64,000 nt of DNA from Phaeobacter sp. 22II1-1F12B (GCF_002210165.1 NZ_AQQP01000004.1:186001-250000), one strand, 5' to 3'; positions 53,799 through 63,062 are shown, counted from the first letter of the stretch. The notes: a model not told the origin generated them from the sequence alone. Numbers and translations: made by a program.

Positions 53799-54698
53799 AT
53801 GAGTGCCCGTCCCGGCGACAGAGTTGCGCTTGCCATCGTGATTTCGCTGATGGCGATCGTGCTCTTCGACGGGATGGGGCTTATCATCAAACGCCTTTCG
53901 GCGGATTACACGGCACCAGAGCTTTCTGCCTATCGCAATATGTTCGGTCTGGTGCCGTCCTTTATCATCCTGCTCACGTCACGCGCCTGGCATCGATCCG
54001 GGCGCAGTCTGCGGATGCGGCAATGGAAATTGGCCTCTGCCAGAGGATTGATCGTCACCTTCGCACAGCTGATGTTCTACTACAGCCTCGCGAGTCTGCC
54101 GTTTGCGACGGCCAATACCATCACCTATTCCAATGCCCTGTTCATGACGGCGCTGGCCGTGCCGCTGCTGGGCGAGAAAGTCGGGATAATGCGCTGGGGC
54201 GCCGTCGTGCTTGGGTTTCTCGGTGTCGTGCTTGTCGTCGGACCGACCTCGGACGGTTTCTCATGGGCAGCTATCGCGGCGCTTGCAGCCGCCTTTTTCT
54301 ATGCGCTTTCGGGGGTCAGCGCGCGGATGCTGGACGATGATGTGCCAAGCCCGCTGGCCAATATTTATTCCGCCTGCGTCGCCACCGTCGGATCCGTGAT
54401 CTTTGCCTTCGCTATGGGCGGGTTTTCCCCGATCCACCACCGGGCCGACATCTGGTGGATCGCTGCCATGGGCGGCATCGGCGGGATGGCAGTGCTTTGC
54501 CTCGTGGTTGCTTATCGCATGACTGAACAGAGCAATCTTGCCCCCTTTGCCTACTTCGGCATCCCCACCGCGTTTGCTTTTGGCTGGATCTTTTTCGGCG
54601 AAGCGCCGTTTGGCGATCTGTTCCCCGGGGCGCTACTGATCATCCTTGGCGGATTGATCATCATCTGGCGCGAAAGACGCCTTGCCGCTGCCGGTTAA
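53799..54698 (+). CDS. EamA/DMT family transporter
   Basis: A 299-residue membrane protein with about ten hydrophobic helices in two EamA repeats. The first repeat ends PLLGEKVGIMRWGAVVLGFLGVVLVVGP (core GEKVGIMRWGAVVLGF) and the second FGEAPFGDLFPGALLIILGG. These are drug/metabolite exporters or exchangers. Its position as the last gene of the ABC-aldehyde dehydrogenase run suggests export of a by-product. No terminator was found after it. Confidence 0.9.
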   Translation: MSARPGDRVALAIVISLMAIVLFDGMGLIIKRLSADYTAPELSAYRNMFGLVPSFIILLTSRAWHRSGRSLRMRQWKLASARGLIVTFAQLMFYYSLASLPFATANTITYSNALFMTALAVPLLGEKVGIMRWGAVVLGFLGVVLVVGPTSDGFSWAAIAALAAAFFYALSGVSARMLDDDVPSPLANIYSACVATVGSVIFAFAMGGFSPIHHRADIWWIAAMGGIGGMAVLCLVVAYRMTEQSNLAPFAYFGIPTAFAFGWIFFGEAPFGDLFPGALLIILGGLIIIWRERRLAAAG

Positions 54699-54786
54699 TC
54701 ATGTTTGGTCGCCGTTAGGCAAAAGTTAATCAAACTGCCCCATTGATGAGAGAAGGTCGCCAACCTTCATCTGATATGGATCTCCG

Positions 54787-56106
54787 ATGACGCCAAAGTC
54801 GCAGCTTGCCCGCAATCTGAGGATCATCACCTGTACCATCATGGCGATTGGCGTCTCGACGGTCGTGCTTTTTCTTTTTGTGTTTATTATCAATAGCCGC
54901 GAGCAGGAAAACCTGATCGAGGCGCAGCTTGACGCGCATAACACGCTGATCGAATTGCAGGCGGCCATCGGCTATGGCGGCATGATTCACAAATTCAAGA
55001 ACTGGGTGCTGCGGCCTGATGAACCCTATTACCGTGACCGCGCCCTTGAGACCGGGCAAAAGGCTCTGGCGCTTCTCGATCATCTTGAGACTACCGACAG
55101 TTTCAAACGCCTTGGGCTCTCGCTTGATGCTGAACGAAGGACTATCCAAGCCTATATCGAAAACATCGACCTTGCGTCAGAACTTCATGCCCAGGGTATG
55201 TTGCCGGGCGATATAGATGACAGGGTAAGGATCGATGATGATGAGGCTCTTACCGAACTGCGACTGCTGCAACAGAAAATGATCGCGATCATGCGCGAAC
55301 AACAGCGTGAACTAATCGCGCGCAAGAACCTCCTCCTGATGCAACCGACACTGATCATCGCTGTCCTGCTCACGATGCTCTTGCTTCTTGTGCGCCAACG
55401 CGCGCGTTTGAGGAGCGATTTCGATGCGCTGCGCGTCTCCGAGATGGAGCAGTTCACCCAGATCGCGGCCCACGATTTGCGTACCCCCCTGCGCCATATC
55501 GCCTCGATGGCAGAGTTCGCAGCCGAAGAGCTTGAAAACGATGGTCCCCCGGCCCGCGCCGCTGCGAGAGAGCATATCGACGGCATTTTTGAACGGACAC
55601 GAAAACTCGAGGCGCTGATCCGGGCCATCTTCCGCTACATCATGATCGATGGCGCATCGCAGGAAATCGAAACCGTAAACCTGCGGGAACTGGTCACGGA
55701 TCTTGGCGCCTTGCACATCCCCGAGGGCGGGACGCTTCGGCTTGAGGGGGAGTTTCCCATTGTCCGTGCCCAGCGGGTCGAGCTTGAGATCATCCTGCGC
55801 AACCTCATGTCGAACGCCGTAAAACACCATCCGACCGGGAAACCGACGATAACCTTGCGCTATTCCAGAAAGGTGCGCCTGCACCAGTTCGAGGTTGAAG
55901 ACGATGGCCCGGGCATTCCCGAAGAACATGCCGAGAAAGTATTCGGCATGTTCTGGACGCCGAACCTCGACAAGGAAACCGGCGATGTTTCAGGCGTCGG
56001 GCTGGCGCTGGTGCGCCGGATCGTCAACCGCTGGGGAACAGAGCTTTCACTCAGCAACGCAAACCCCACCGGTGCGATTTTCAGGTTCTCTATGCCTGTT
56101 ATCTGA
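54787..56106 (+). CDS. Sensor histidine kinase with extracytoplasmic domain
   Basis: A 439-residue kinase. Two membrane helices (about residues 13-34 and 187-207) frame a periplasmic sensor of about 150 residues, mostly helical. The H-box is QIAAHDLRTPLRHIAS with His229, typical of phytochrome-like HisKA domains. The ATPase has NLMSNAVKHHPTG, EDDGPGIPEEH and VSGVGLALVRRI. No receiver or HAMP domain is seen and no regulator is adjacent. It precedes the convergent pncB by 28 bp. Confidence 0.9.
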   Translation: MTPKSQLARNLRIITCTIMAIGVSTVVLFLFVFIINSREQENLIEAQLDAHNTLIELQAAIGYGGMIHKFKNWVLRPDEPYYRDRALETGQKALALLDHLETTDSFKRLGLSLDAERRTIQAYIENIDLASELHAQGMLPGDIDDRVRIDDDEALTELRLLQQKMIAIMREQQRELIARKNLLLMQPTLIIAVLLTMLLLLVRQRARLRSDFDALRVSEMEQFTQIAAHDLRTPLRHIASMAEFAAEELENDGPPARAAAREHIDGIFERTRKLEALIRAIFRYIMIDGASQEIETVNLRELVTDLGALHIPEGGTLRLEGEFPIVRAQRVELEIILRNLMSNAVKHHPTGKPTITLRYSRKVRLHQFEVEDDGPGIPEEHAEKVFGMFWTPNLDKETGDVSGVGLALVRRIVNRWGTELSLSNANPTGAIFRFSMPVI

Positions 56107-56134
56107 GCTTTAGCCTAACCCCGGTCGTGCCCGC

Positions 56135-57427
56135 TCAGACAATCACTTCTATCGCTTCCTGTTGGCCGACGCCGAAGACACGCTTGTATCGCTCGATCTC
56201 GTCTTTCGGACCCATCGCTTTTTCCGGATTGTCCGAAAGCTTGACCGTCGGGCGACCATTGGCGGAAACGGCTTTGCAGACCAGAGAAAAAGGCGAAAGC
56301 GCATCGTCTTTTACAAGACCGCGAAAGTCGTTGGTCAGCAAGGTGCCCCAGCCAAAGGATGCCTTGACGCGGCCAGAGAATTTCTTTTGCAGATCAATTA
56401 TTTTCTCGACATCCAGACCGTCCGAGAAGATGACCCGTTTCTCACGCGGATCTTCGCCACGTGCACGCCACCAGTCGATCGCGATTTCCGCCGCTTTCTC
56501 TGGGTCGCCGCTGTCGACCCGGATACCTGTCCAGCCTGCAAGCCAGTCGGGTGCGTTATCGAGGAAGCCTTTCGTGCCATAGGTGTCGGGCAGGATGATG
56601 CGCAGGTTGCCTTCGTGCTCTTCGTGCCAGTCCATCAGGACATTGTAGGGCGCGTTCCGGAGTTCCTCATCCGTATCGGCCAGCGCGCTGTAAACCATCG
56701 GAAGCTCGTGCGCGTTCGTGCCGATGGCTTCGACCTCGCGGCGCATGGCGATCAGGCAGTTCGAGGTGCCGGTGAACTTGGGACCGAGCCCTTCCATCAT
56801 CGCCTGAACGCACCAGTCCTGCCAGAGGAAGGAATGCCGCCGGCGCGTGCCGAAATCGGCAATCCCGAGGTTTTCGAGAGGTCGAAGCTGTTCGATTTTT
56901 TCCCAAAGGCGGGTCATCGCCCGCGCGTAAAGCACCTGAAGTTCGAAGCGGCCCATGTCATTCAGCACAGCGCGCCCGCGCAACTCCATCAGCACGGCCA
57001 GAGCGGGAATTTCCCAGAGCATCACCTCGGGCCATGCGCCTTCGAAGGTCAGCTCGTACTGGTCGCCCTTGCGTTCAAGGTGATAGGGCGGCAAGCGCAG
57101 GTTTTCGAACCACTCCATGAAATCGGACCGGAACATCTGCCGCTTTCCGTAAAAGGTATTCCCCCGCAACCATGTGCTTTCGCCACGGCTGAGTGACAGC
57201 GAGCGGATATGATCGAGCTGTTCACGCAATTCACCCTCGTCGATGAGGCGGGCGAGCGGGATATGTGTCGACCGGTTGATCAGTGAAAAAGTGACCCGTG
57301 TGTCGCGCTTGTTGCGGAAAACAGACTGACACATCAGCAACTTATAAAAGTCCGTATCGATCAGTGAGCGGACGATGGGATCGATCTTCCACTTGTGATT
57401 ATAGACGCGGGTTGCGATATCGACCAT
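56135..57427 (-). CDS. pncB: Nicotinate phosphoribosyltransferase
   Basis: A 430-residue enzyme that converts nicotinate and PRPP to nicotinate mononucleotide in NAD salvage. The start DPIVRSLIDTDFYKLLMCQSVFRN (core SLIDTDFYKLLMCQ) and ADFGTRRRHSF are family hallmarks; SDGLDVEKIIDLQKKF and KASFGWGTLLTNDF form the phosphate-binding end. The length fits. It is downstream of the hybrid kinase gene and pncA on the same strand. A hairpin in its leader abuts the ribosome site. Confidence 0.95.
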   Translation of the reverse strand: MVDIATRVYNHKWKIDPIVRSLIDTDFYKLLMCQSVFRNKRDTRVTFSLINRSTHIPLARLIDEGELREQLDHIRSLSLSRGESTWLRGNTFYGKRQMFRSDFMEWFENLRLPPYHLERKGDQYELTFEGAWPEVMLWEIPALAVLMELRGRAVLNDMGRFELQVLYARAMTRLWEKIEQLRPLENLGIADFGTRRRHSFLWQDWCVQAMMEGLGPKFTGTSNCLIAMRREVEAIGTNAHELPMVYSALADTDEELRNAPYNVLMDWHEEHEGNLRIILPDTYGTKGFLDNAPDWLAGWTGIRVDSGDPEKAAEIAIDWWRARGEDPREKRVIFSDGLDVEKIIDLQKKFSGRVKASFGWGTLLTNDFRGLVKDDALSPFSLVCKAVSANGRPTVKLSDNPEKAMGPKDEIERYKRVFGVGQQEAIEVIV

Positions 57428-57435
57428 CTTGCGCT

Positions 57436-57457
57436 CCGGCGGTTACAGGCCCGCCGG
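57436..57457 (-). promoter_or_regulatory. Hairpin touching the pncB ribosome site
   Basis: CCGGCGG/CCGCCGG, 7-bp arms with an 8-nt loop. The 3' arm runs into the GGAG ribosome site 8 nt before the pncB ATG, so folding could limit translation. There is no U-tract. Confidence 0.5.
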
Positions 57458-57482
57458 TTAAACCAACCGCGTCGGCTTTTGT

Positions 57483-59726
57483 CTAGGGCGGTGCGGGATC
57501 GGTGGCCGAAGGGGGCACCGTAGGGTTCGTCAATTCCAGCATGGCCTTGATCAGATCATTTCGGCGCACGGGCTTTGTCAGAAATCCGGTCATGCCCGCC
57601 CGCAGGCACGCAGCCTGATCCGTTGCAAAGGCGTTGGCGGTCAGGGCGACAATGACGGGTTGAGCTCCTTTCTCCCGGCGGATGGCCTCGGTCGCCTCCA
57701 GCCCGCTCATCTCGGGCATGGACATGTCCATGAGGATTAGATCTGGCTGTTCCGCCCGGCATTTTTCAACGGCTTCGCGACCGTTTTCCGCGAAGGACAG
57801 TTTTACCGGCAGATCCCGCAGGTATTTCTGGATCAGCACGCGGTTGATCTTGTTGTCTTCGGCGACGAGGATCTTTTTCCCGACCAGTTCTCCGGTGCGA
57901 AGCTGTTTTCTTGCGTCGCGCCCTTTGGGGGTGTCGGTTTTCTCGCGCGGCGGGAAGGGGAGCGAGACCGTAAATTCCGACCCTTCGCCCAGATTGGATG
58001 TCACCTCGAGCGCGCCGCCCATCGCGCGGGCGAGCAGGCGTGAAATGGTCAGTCCAAGACCGGTACCGCCAAACCGGCGCGCGGTCGAATCTTCGGCCTG
58101 CGAGAAGCGTTCGAATATGGTTTCAAGGTGTTTTGGCGCTATGCCGATGCCTGAATCCTTTACGCGAACCACAAAACCCGGGTCTGCACGTGTAACCGTC
58201 ACCGTAACACCGCCGCTCTCGGTGAATTTCAGCGCATTCCCTATGAGGTTGACGAGGATCTGCCTGAACCGGCTGTCATCTCCAAAAGTGAACCGGGGTA
58301 TCTCCGGCGCGATGTCGAGAACAAAATCGATGCCCTTGTCGTTGGCGAGCGTGCGAAAGGGCAGGACGGTATCTTTCAGACAGGCGTGCAGATCGAAATC
58401 GACGGGATTCAGGATCATGCGCTCGGCATCGAGCTTGGAGATGTCGAGGATATCGTTCAGCAGCGAAAGCAATGACTGGGCCGAACTGCGAATGGCCTCG
58501 GCATAGATCCTCTGTTCGTCACTCAGATCGGAGTCGCAGATCAGGTCCGCCATGCCGATCACCCCGTTCATCGGCGTTCGTATTTCATGGCTCATATTCG
58601 CGAGGAATTCGGTTTTGGCGCGTGCCGCGTCCTCGGCCCGGTCCCGGGCGCTTTCAAGCTGTTTCGCGATTTCGCGGGCCGAGGTTATGTCGCGCTCGAT
58701 GGCGAGTGTCATCGAGAGATTGCCGTTCTCATCCAGAACTGGCACCTGATTGGTTTCAAGCCAGATATCGCGCCCGTCCCGCGTGATATTCTGGATTTCG
58801 CCCCGGAACGGCAGACTGTTGCGGTTTGCGTGCTGGATGGCCGCAACGGTTTCAGCCGAGGTTTCGGGGCCGTTCATCAGGTCGCCTGCCCGTTTTCCGA
58901 TGGATTCTGCCCGGGAATAGCCGGTGATCTTGGTAAAGGCATCGTTGGTCCAGATGATGCGTTGATCGGCATCAAGGATGAATACGCTGTCATTTGCATT
59001 CCGGGCAACAAGGGTAAGCTGTTCGGCTTCCTTTCGGCTTTGCTCAAGCTCGGCGTTTACCGCGACGAGTTCCTCCTGATGGTCGAGCAGGGCCAGATGC
59101 TTTTTGCGATTCCGGTAAAAAGTGGCGTTGGCAAACCGCAGGATGCTGTAGACGATGAACCCCATAATCATGACCCCGGCGCAATCGAGCAGCAGGGCGG
59201 TGCCATCCCAGGATCGCCCGGCAAATAGCGCGACGACAAAGGCAAACGTGGTGATGCCAAAGATCACCAGCCGGACGATGGCAGCGGGTTTGTGATAGGG
59301 CAGCGAAAGCCCGGCATTGATCGTCGCGCCGGCAAGAAAACTGAAAGCAAAAAGCGGCGCGCCGTCTTTTGTCGATAAAAGCAGCAAGATCATGCAGATC
59401 GAGACGCCGATTGTCTGGATCGCCGCTGTCACCGGGATCCAAGGCGTCAGGTGATCCACGTCCCTATTGTGCCGAATCCCGCGCCAGATGTGACGCAGTA
59501 GAAGGAAATCGAGGTATTCGCAGGCCAGCGCGATGGCGATGGCCATGAGCCCGGTGGCGGGGTTTGCCGTGGCCGTGACGACAAGCCCGGCGGAAAGCGT
59601 CAGGATCTGGCGTTTCGCGAAATGGATCACCCGGCCACGCGCATAGCGCGCCAGCAGGTTTCGCGGTTCGAAATATGCCTTTACGCCTGTCGGGCGATGG
59701 TCGGCTGGCCCCGTTCCATCCTGCAT
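57483..59726 (-). CDS. Hybrid sensor histidine kinase (PAS, HisKA, HATPase, REC)
   Basis: A 747-residue hybrid kinase. About six membrane helices span residues 35-215, followed by a short coiled coil and a PAS domain (about 245-360; SVFILDADQRIIWTNDAF). HisKA has His380 in MSHEIRTPMNG; the ATPase has NLIGNALKFTESG, DSGIGIAP and GGTGLGLTIS. The C-terminal receiver has Asp667 in LILMDMSMPEMSG. The phosphate should go on to a separate HPt protein. It lies between pncA and pncB on one strand. Confidence 0.92.
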   Translation of the reverse strand: MQDGTGPADHRPTGVKAYFEPRNLLARYARGRVIHFAKRQILTLSAGLVVTATANPATGLMAIAIALACEYLDFLLLRHIWRGIRHNRDVDHLTPWIPVTAAIQTIGVSICMILLLLSTKDGAPLFAFSFLAGATINAGLSLPYHKPAAIVRLVIFGITTFAFVVALFAGRSWDGTALLLDCAGVMIMGFIVYSILRFANATFYRNRKKHLALLDHQEELVAVNAELEQSRKEAEQLTLVARNANDSVFILDADQRIIWTNDAFTKITGYSRAESIGKRAGDLMNGPETSAETVAAIQHANRNSLPFRGEIQNITRDGRDIWLETNQVPVLDENGNLSMTLAIERDITSAREIAKQLESARDRAEDAARAKTEFLANMSHEIRTPMNGVIGMADLICDSDLSDEQRIYAEAIRSSAQSLLSLLNDILDISKLDAERMILNPVDFDLHACLKDTVLPFRTLANDKGIDFVLDIAPEIPRFTFGDDSRFRQILVNLIGNALKFTESGGVTVTVTRADPGFVVRVKDSGIGIAPKHLETIFERFSQAEDSTARRFGGTGLGLTISRLLARAMGGALEVTSNLGEGSEFTVSLPFPPREKTDTPKGRDARKQLRTGELVGKKILVAEDNKINRVLIQKYLRDLPVKLSFAENGREAVEKCRAEQPDLILMDMSMPEMSGLEATEAIRREKGAQPVIVALTANAFATDQAACLRAGMTGFLTKPVRRNDLIKAMLELTNPTVPPSATDPAPP

Positions 59727-59793
59727 GACAGGACCCTTAGCAGTTGCAACGTGGGTCTACTGCTAGGCCGAGAGCCTTAAGATTTGGCCAATT

Positions 59794-60393
59794 TCAGGGT
59801 AGGGCGATGGTCACGCCGGATTTTTGCATCGACTCCAGCGCTTCCTGCATGGATCCTTCCAAGTCGATTCCACGGCAGGCGGATTTGTCAACGGTAACGT
59901 CAAAGCCAAGCCGGGCTGCATCCACCGCCGAATAGTGGACGCAGAAATCTGTCGCCAGCCCGACCATCGTCAGCACCGTCAGACCCCGGTCGCGCAGGTA
60001 ACCGTTCAATCCGGTCGGTGTCTTCTGGTCGTTCTCGAAAAAGGCGGAATAGCTGTCGATGCCGGGGCGGAACCCTTTCCGGATGATCATGTCGCCCTTG
60101 ATGCGCAGATCCTTGTGGAACGCTGCGCCTTCGCTGCCTTGGATGCAATGTTCCGGCCAGAGAACCTGCGGCCCATAGGGCATGTCGATCATGTCATAGG
60201 GCAGGCGATCCTTGTGCGACGTCGCGAAAGACGAATGCCCGGCCGGATGCCAGTCCTGTGTCAGGATCACCGCGTCGAAATCGTCCATCATGGCATTGAT
60301 CGGCGCGACAACCTCGTCTCCGCCGGGGACGGCAAGCGCGCCGCCGGGGCAGAAATCGTTCTGGACATCGATGACGATCAGGGCTCTGGACAT
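59794..60393 (-). CDS. pncA: Nicotinamidase
   Basis: A 199-residue isochorismatase-fold enzyme that splits nicotinamide to nicotinate and ammonia. Catalytic residues are Asp9 (VIDVQNDF), Lys106 (IIRKGF) and Cys151 (GLATDFCVHYSA). Metal ligands fit Asp47 and His49 (QDWHPAGHSSF) and His82 (PEHCIQGS). The product is the substrate of PncB, whose gene lies downstream beyond the hybrid kinase gene. It diverges from trhO over about 100 bp. Confidence 0.95.
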   Translation of the reverse strand: MSRALIVIDVQNDFCPGGALAVPGGDEVVAPINAMMDDFDAVILTQDWHPAGHSSFATSHKDRLPYDMIDMPYGPQVLWPEHCIQGSEGAAFHKDLRIKGDMIIRKGFRPGIDSYSAFFENDQKTPTGLNGYLRDRGLTVLTMVGLATDFCVHYSAVDAARLGFDVTVDKSACRGIDLEGSMQEALESMQKSGVTIALP

Positions 60394-60493
60394 GGCGACC
60401 TCGTAGCTGTGACCATGAATGGGTACGCAGAGCCGGGCGCCGCGTCAATGCGGGGTCTTGCGCGGGGTGGCTCTCGGGCCTAAATCAGCGCGC

Positions 60494-61402
60494 ATGTTCA
60501 GGATTGCTGCCTTATATCATTTCACCCGGTTCGAAGATCCGGCCGCGCTCAAGCCCGCGCTTGAGGCGGTCTGCCGTGCGGGCGAGGTGCGTGGCACGCT
60601 CTTGCTGGCGCGCGAAGGGATCAACGGGACCATCGCGGGCCCCTCGGCTGGGATCGAGGCGGTCCTGTCCCATATCCGGGCGCTGCCCGGATGCGAGGGG
60701 CTGGAATGGAAGGGATCCACCAGCGACAAGCCGCCATTTGCCAAGCTCAAGGTGCGGCTCAAGAAAGAGATCGTCACGATGGGTCAGCCCGACGTCGATC
60801 CAAAGGCCCGCGTCGGGCATTACGTCGAGCCGGCGGAATGGAATGAGCTGATCCGTTCGCCCGATGTCGCGGTCATCGATACCCGGAACGATTACGAGGT
60901 GGCCATCGGCACGTTTGAGGGCGCGGTTGATCCGGAAACCAAGAGTTTTGGCGAATTTCCCGCGTGGTGGGAAGAAAACCGCCACCGTTTTCACAACAAG
61001 CGCATCGCGATGTTCTGTACCGGCGGCATCCGCTGCGAGAAATCGACGAACTTCCTTCTGGGGCAGGGGGTCGAGGACGTGTTCCACCTCAAAGGCGGCA
61101 TCCTCAAGTATCTCGAGGAAGTCCCGCAGGAGGAAAGCGCGTGGCAGGGCGAATGTTTTGTCTTTGATAACCGCGTCAGCGTCGGCCACGGGCTGAAAGA
61201 GGGTCCGCACCTGCTGTGTCACGGGTGCCGTCGTCCGCTCTTGCCCGAGGACAAACAGCGTAAGGGCTATGAAGAGGGCGTGTCCTGCCATCAATGCGTT
61301 GATGAGACATCAGCGGCGGACAAGGCCCGGTTCCGCGAGCGGCAGAAACAGATCGGTCTCGCACGGGCGCGTGGCGAGCGTCACATCCCCCTGCAGGACT
61401 GA
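60494..61402 (+). CDS. trhO: tRNA uridine(34) hydroxylase TrhO (rhodanese domain)
   Basis: A 302-residue protein of the YceA/TrhO family, which makes 5-hydroxyuridine at tRNA position 34 using oxygen. The N-terminal acylphosphatase-like domain has LLLAREGINGTIAG. The rhodanese domain has VIDTRNDYEVAIGTF and active loop FCTGGIRCEKST with Cys175 and Cys181. A cysteine-rich tail (LCHGCRRPL, SCHQC) probably binds zinc. I chose the ATG giving MFRIAALYHF. Its stop abuts that of the MFS gene (TGATCA). Confidence 0.93.
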   Translation: MFRIAALYHFTRFEDPAALKPALEAVCRAGEVRGTLLLAREGINGTIAGPSAGIEAVLSHIRALPGCEGLEWKGSTSDKPPFAKLKVRLKKEIVTMGQPDVDPKARVGHYVEPAEWNELIRSPDVAVIDTRNDYEVAIGTFEGAVDPETKSFGEFPAWWEENRHRFHNKRIAMFCTGGIRCEKSTNFLLGQGVEDVFHLKGGILKYLEEVPQEESAWQGECFVFDNRVSVGHGLKEGPHLLCHGCRRPLLPEDKQRKGYEEGVSCHQCVDETSAADKARFRERQKQIGLARARGERHIPLQD

Positions 61403-62623
61403 TCAGGCCGTCGCCATTTCCGGTCGTCGCGGGCGGGACCGCAGCAAAAGCAGCAAGACGATGGCCAGGTTCAGGCCGTTGAACAGGATGCCGTTCAGGA
61501 AAGCCCATTGATAGCTGCCGGTCAGATCGTAGATCCAGCCCGACATCCAGCCGCCCAGAGCCATACCGACGATGGTCAGCATCACCACGAATCCGACCCG
61601 CGCCCCGGCCTCGCGCGCGGGGAGATATTCGCGCACCACCAGTGCATAGCTTGGCACGATTCCGCCCTGCGCCAGACCGAACATGGCGCTGATGACATAG
61701 AGCGAGATCATCCCGTCATAGGGCAGGTAAAAGAACAGGGCGAGGCACTGAAGCGTCGAACCGATCAGCAGAATGCGCAGCCCGCCAAGTTTATCCGCGG
61801 CCAGACCGGAAACCAAACGGCTGACCACACCGCCGAGGAGCATCAGCGACAGCATCTCGGCCCCGACGGCGGGACCGTAACCAAGGCCGACGCAATAGGC
61901 GACGATATGGACCTGCGGCATGGACATCGCCACGCAGCAACCGATCCCGGCGATACCAAGGAGCCAGGTCAGCGTCCTCGGCGACATGCCCGCGCTTTTC
62001 GCGCGCAGGTCCGAGGCCGTCTGCGCGATGCCATGTGCCTCATCCGGGACGCGGCGGCGCAGCAGCAGTGACAGCGGAATGACGGTTGCAAGGGTGATGA
62101 CGGCAAGCAGAACATAAACCTGCCGCCAGCCGGATTCCGCAAGGATATCGGCCAGCAGGGTGGGCCAGATGGCCCCCGAGAGGTAATTGCCGCTGGCAAC
62201 CAGCGCGACTGCTATGCCCCGCCGCCGCAGGAACCAGTGTGAGATATCTGCGATCAACGGGCCAAAGCCCACGCCGGTACAGATGCCCACCAGCAGATGC
62301 GCGGCCGAGATCATCAGGATCGACGGTGCAAGGGTGGTTAGATAAAAGCTTAGTGCAATCCCGAGCGCGGCACCGATCAGCGCGATAGTGACCGAGAACC
62401 GGTCGACGATCCGGCCGATCACAAGGTTACCAAGGGCAAAACCGATCATGGTGAGCGTATAGGGAAGCGAGGCCGAGGCCCTGTCCGCGCCGAATTCGGC
62501 TTCGATGGCGGGCATGACGACAACAACGGCCCAGATGCCCACATTGGCGACGGTTGCGATCAGTACCGTGACCAGAAGGCGGAGCCATGAATAGGCGCTG
62601 TCGTGGATAGAGTCGCTCGTCAT
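61403..62623 (-). CDS. MFS transporter
   Basis: A 406-residue major facilitator with about 12 transmembrane helices. The loop 2-3 motif reads GNLVIGRIVDRFSVTIALIGA (core GRIVDRFSVT). The type is like the oxalate/formate or monocarboxylate antiporter-like group, but the substrate cannot be told from sequence. The ATG at 62623 gives MTSDSIHDSAYSWLRLLVTV, with a short cytosolic start before helix 1. It is alone on its strand between trhO and a small gene. Confidence 0.9.
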   Translation of the reverse strand: MTSDSIHDSAYSWLRLLVTVLIATVANVGIWAVVVVMPAIEAEFGADRASASLPYTLTMIGFALGNLVIGRIVDRFSVTIALIGAALGIALSFYLTTLAPSILMISAAHLLVGICTGVGFGPLIADISHWFLRRRGIAVALVASGNYLSGAIWPTLLADILAESGWRQVYVLLAVITLATVIPLSLLLRRRVPDEAHGIAQTASDLRAKSAGMSPRTLTWLLGIAGIGCCVAMSMPQVHIVAYCVGLGYGPAVGAEMLSLMLLGGVVSRLVSGLAADKLGGLRILLIGSTLQCLALFFYLPYDGMISLYVISAMFGLAQGGIVPSYALVVREYLPAREAGARVGFVVMLTIVGMALGGWMSGWIYDLTGSYQWAFLNGILFNGLNLAIVLLLLLRSRPRRPEMATA

Positions 62624-62706
62624 GAGGCGCACGCTAGGCGCGCGCCCCGGTATTGTCACGCGCGGACAGGAATAATCTTATCCCCTGTCCGCATGGGGTT
62701 GCCGCG

Positions 62707-62967
62707 TCAGACTGGGGTCGGGTCCTTGGCTTGAGTGTCACCGCCAGACTGCTGTCCGGAAGTTTTCTCGGAAGAGGGCGAAGATGGCCTGCTTCCGGTC
62801 TTCTGTGCTTCTTCTACGGTCGAAGGCGCTGCTTTGGGATCGCGTTCGCGCGGGGACAAATTATCGTTTTCTCCGTCGCGCTGCTTTTGCCGGTCCGCCG
62901 TTGCCTTGATTGCGCTTCCGGCCCCGACTTGGCGGGTCTCGTGTTCTGTCTGCTCTGTCTGTGACAT
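62707..62967 (-). CDS. Small hydrophilic, disordered protein
   Basis: An 86-residue protein, MSQTEQTEHETRQVGAG to DTQAKDPTPV, nearly all polar and charged residues with no hydrophobic core. It is probably intrinsically disordered. A strong GGAGG lies 9 nt before the ATG, which favours this frame over the plus-strand frame that overlaps it. No family is recognised. It lies between the MFS gene and the amidohydrolase gene on the same strand, so it may share a transcript. Confidence 0.6.
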   Translation of the reverse strand: MSQTEQTEHETRQVGAGSAIKATADRQKQRDGENDNLSPRERDPKAAPSTVEEAQKTGSRPSSPSSEKTSGQQSGGDTQAKDPTPV

Positions 62968-63062
62968 GGTATTATCCTCCGTATAGCCACGTCATCTCAA
63001 CGCCCGGAGGCGGGCAGGGGTTGCGACGTCGCGATCAGTACAGGCGGAGAAATGCCGGTCGT

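Noticed and set aside
62653-62964. Plus-strand frame of 103 codons overlapping the small disordered protein
   Set aside because: The minus-strand frame has a strong GGAGG at the right distance; the plus frame has no comparable start.
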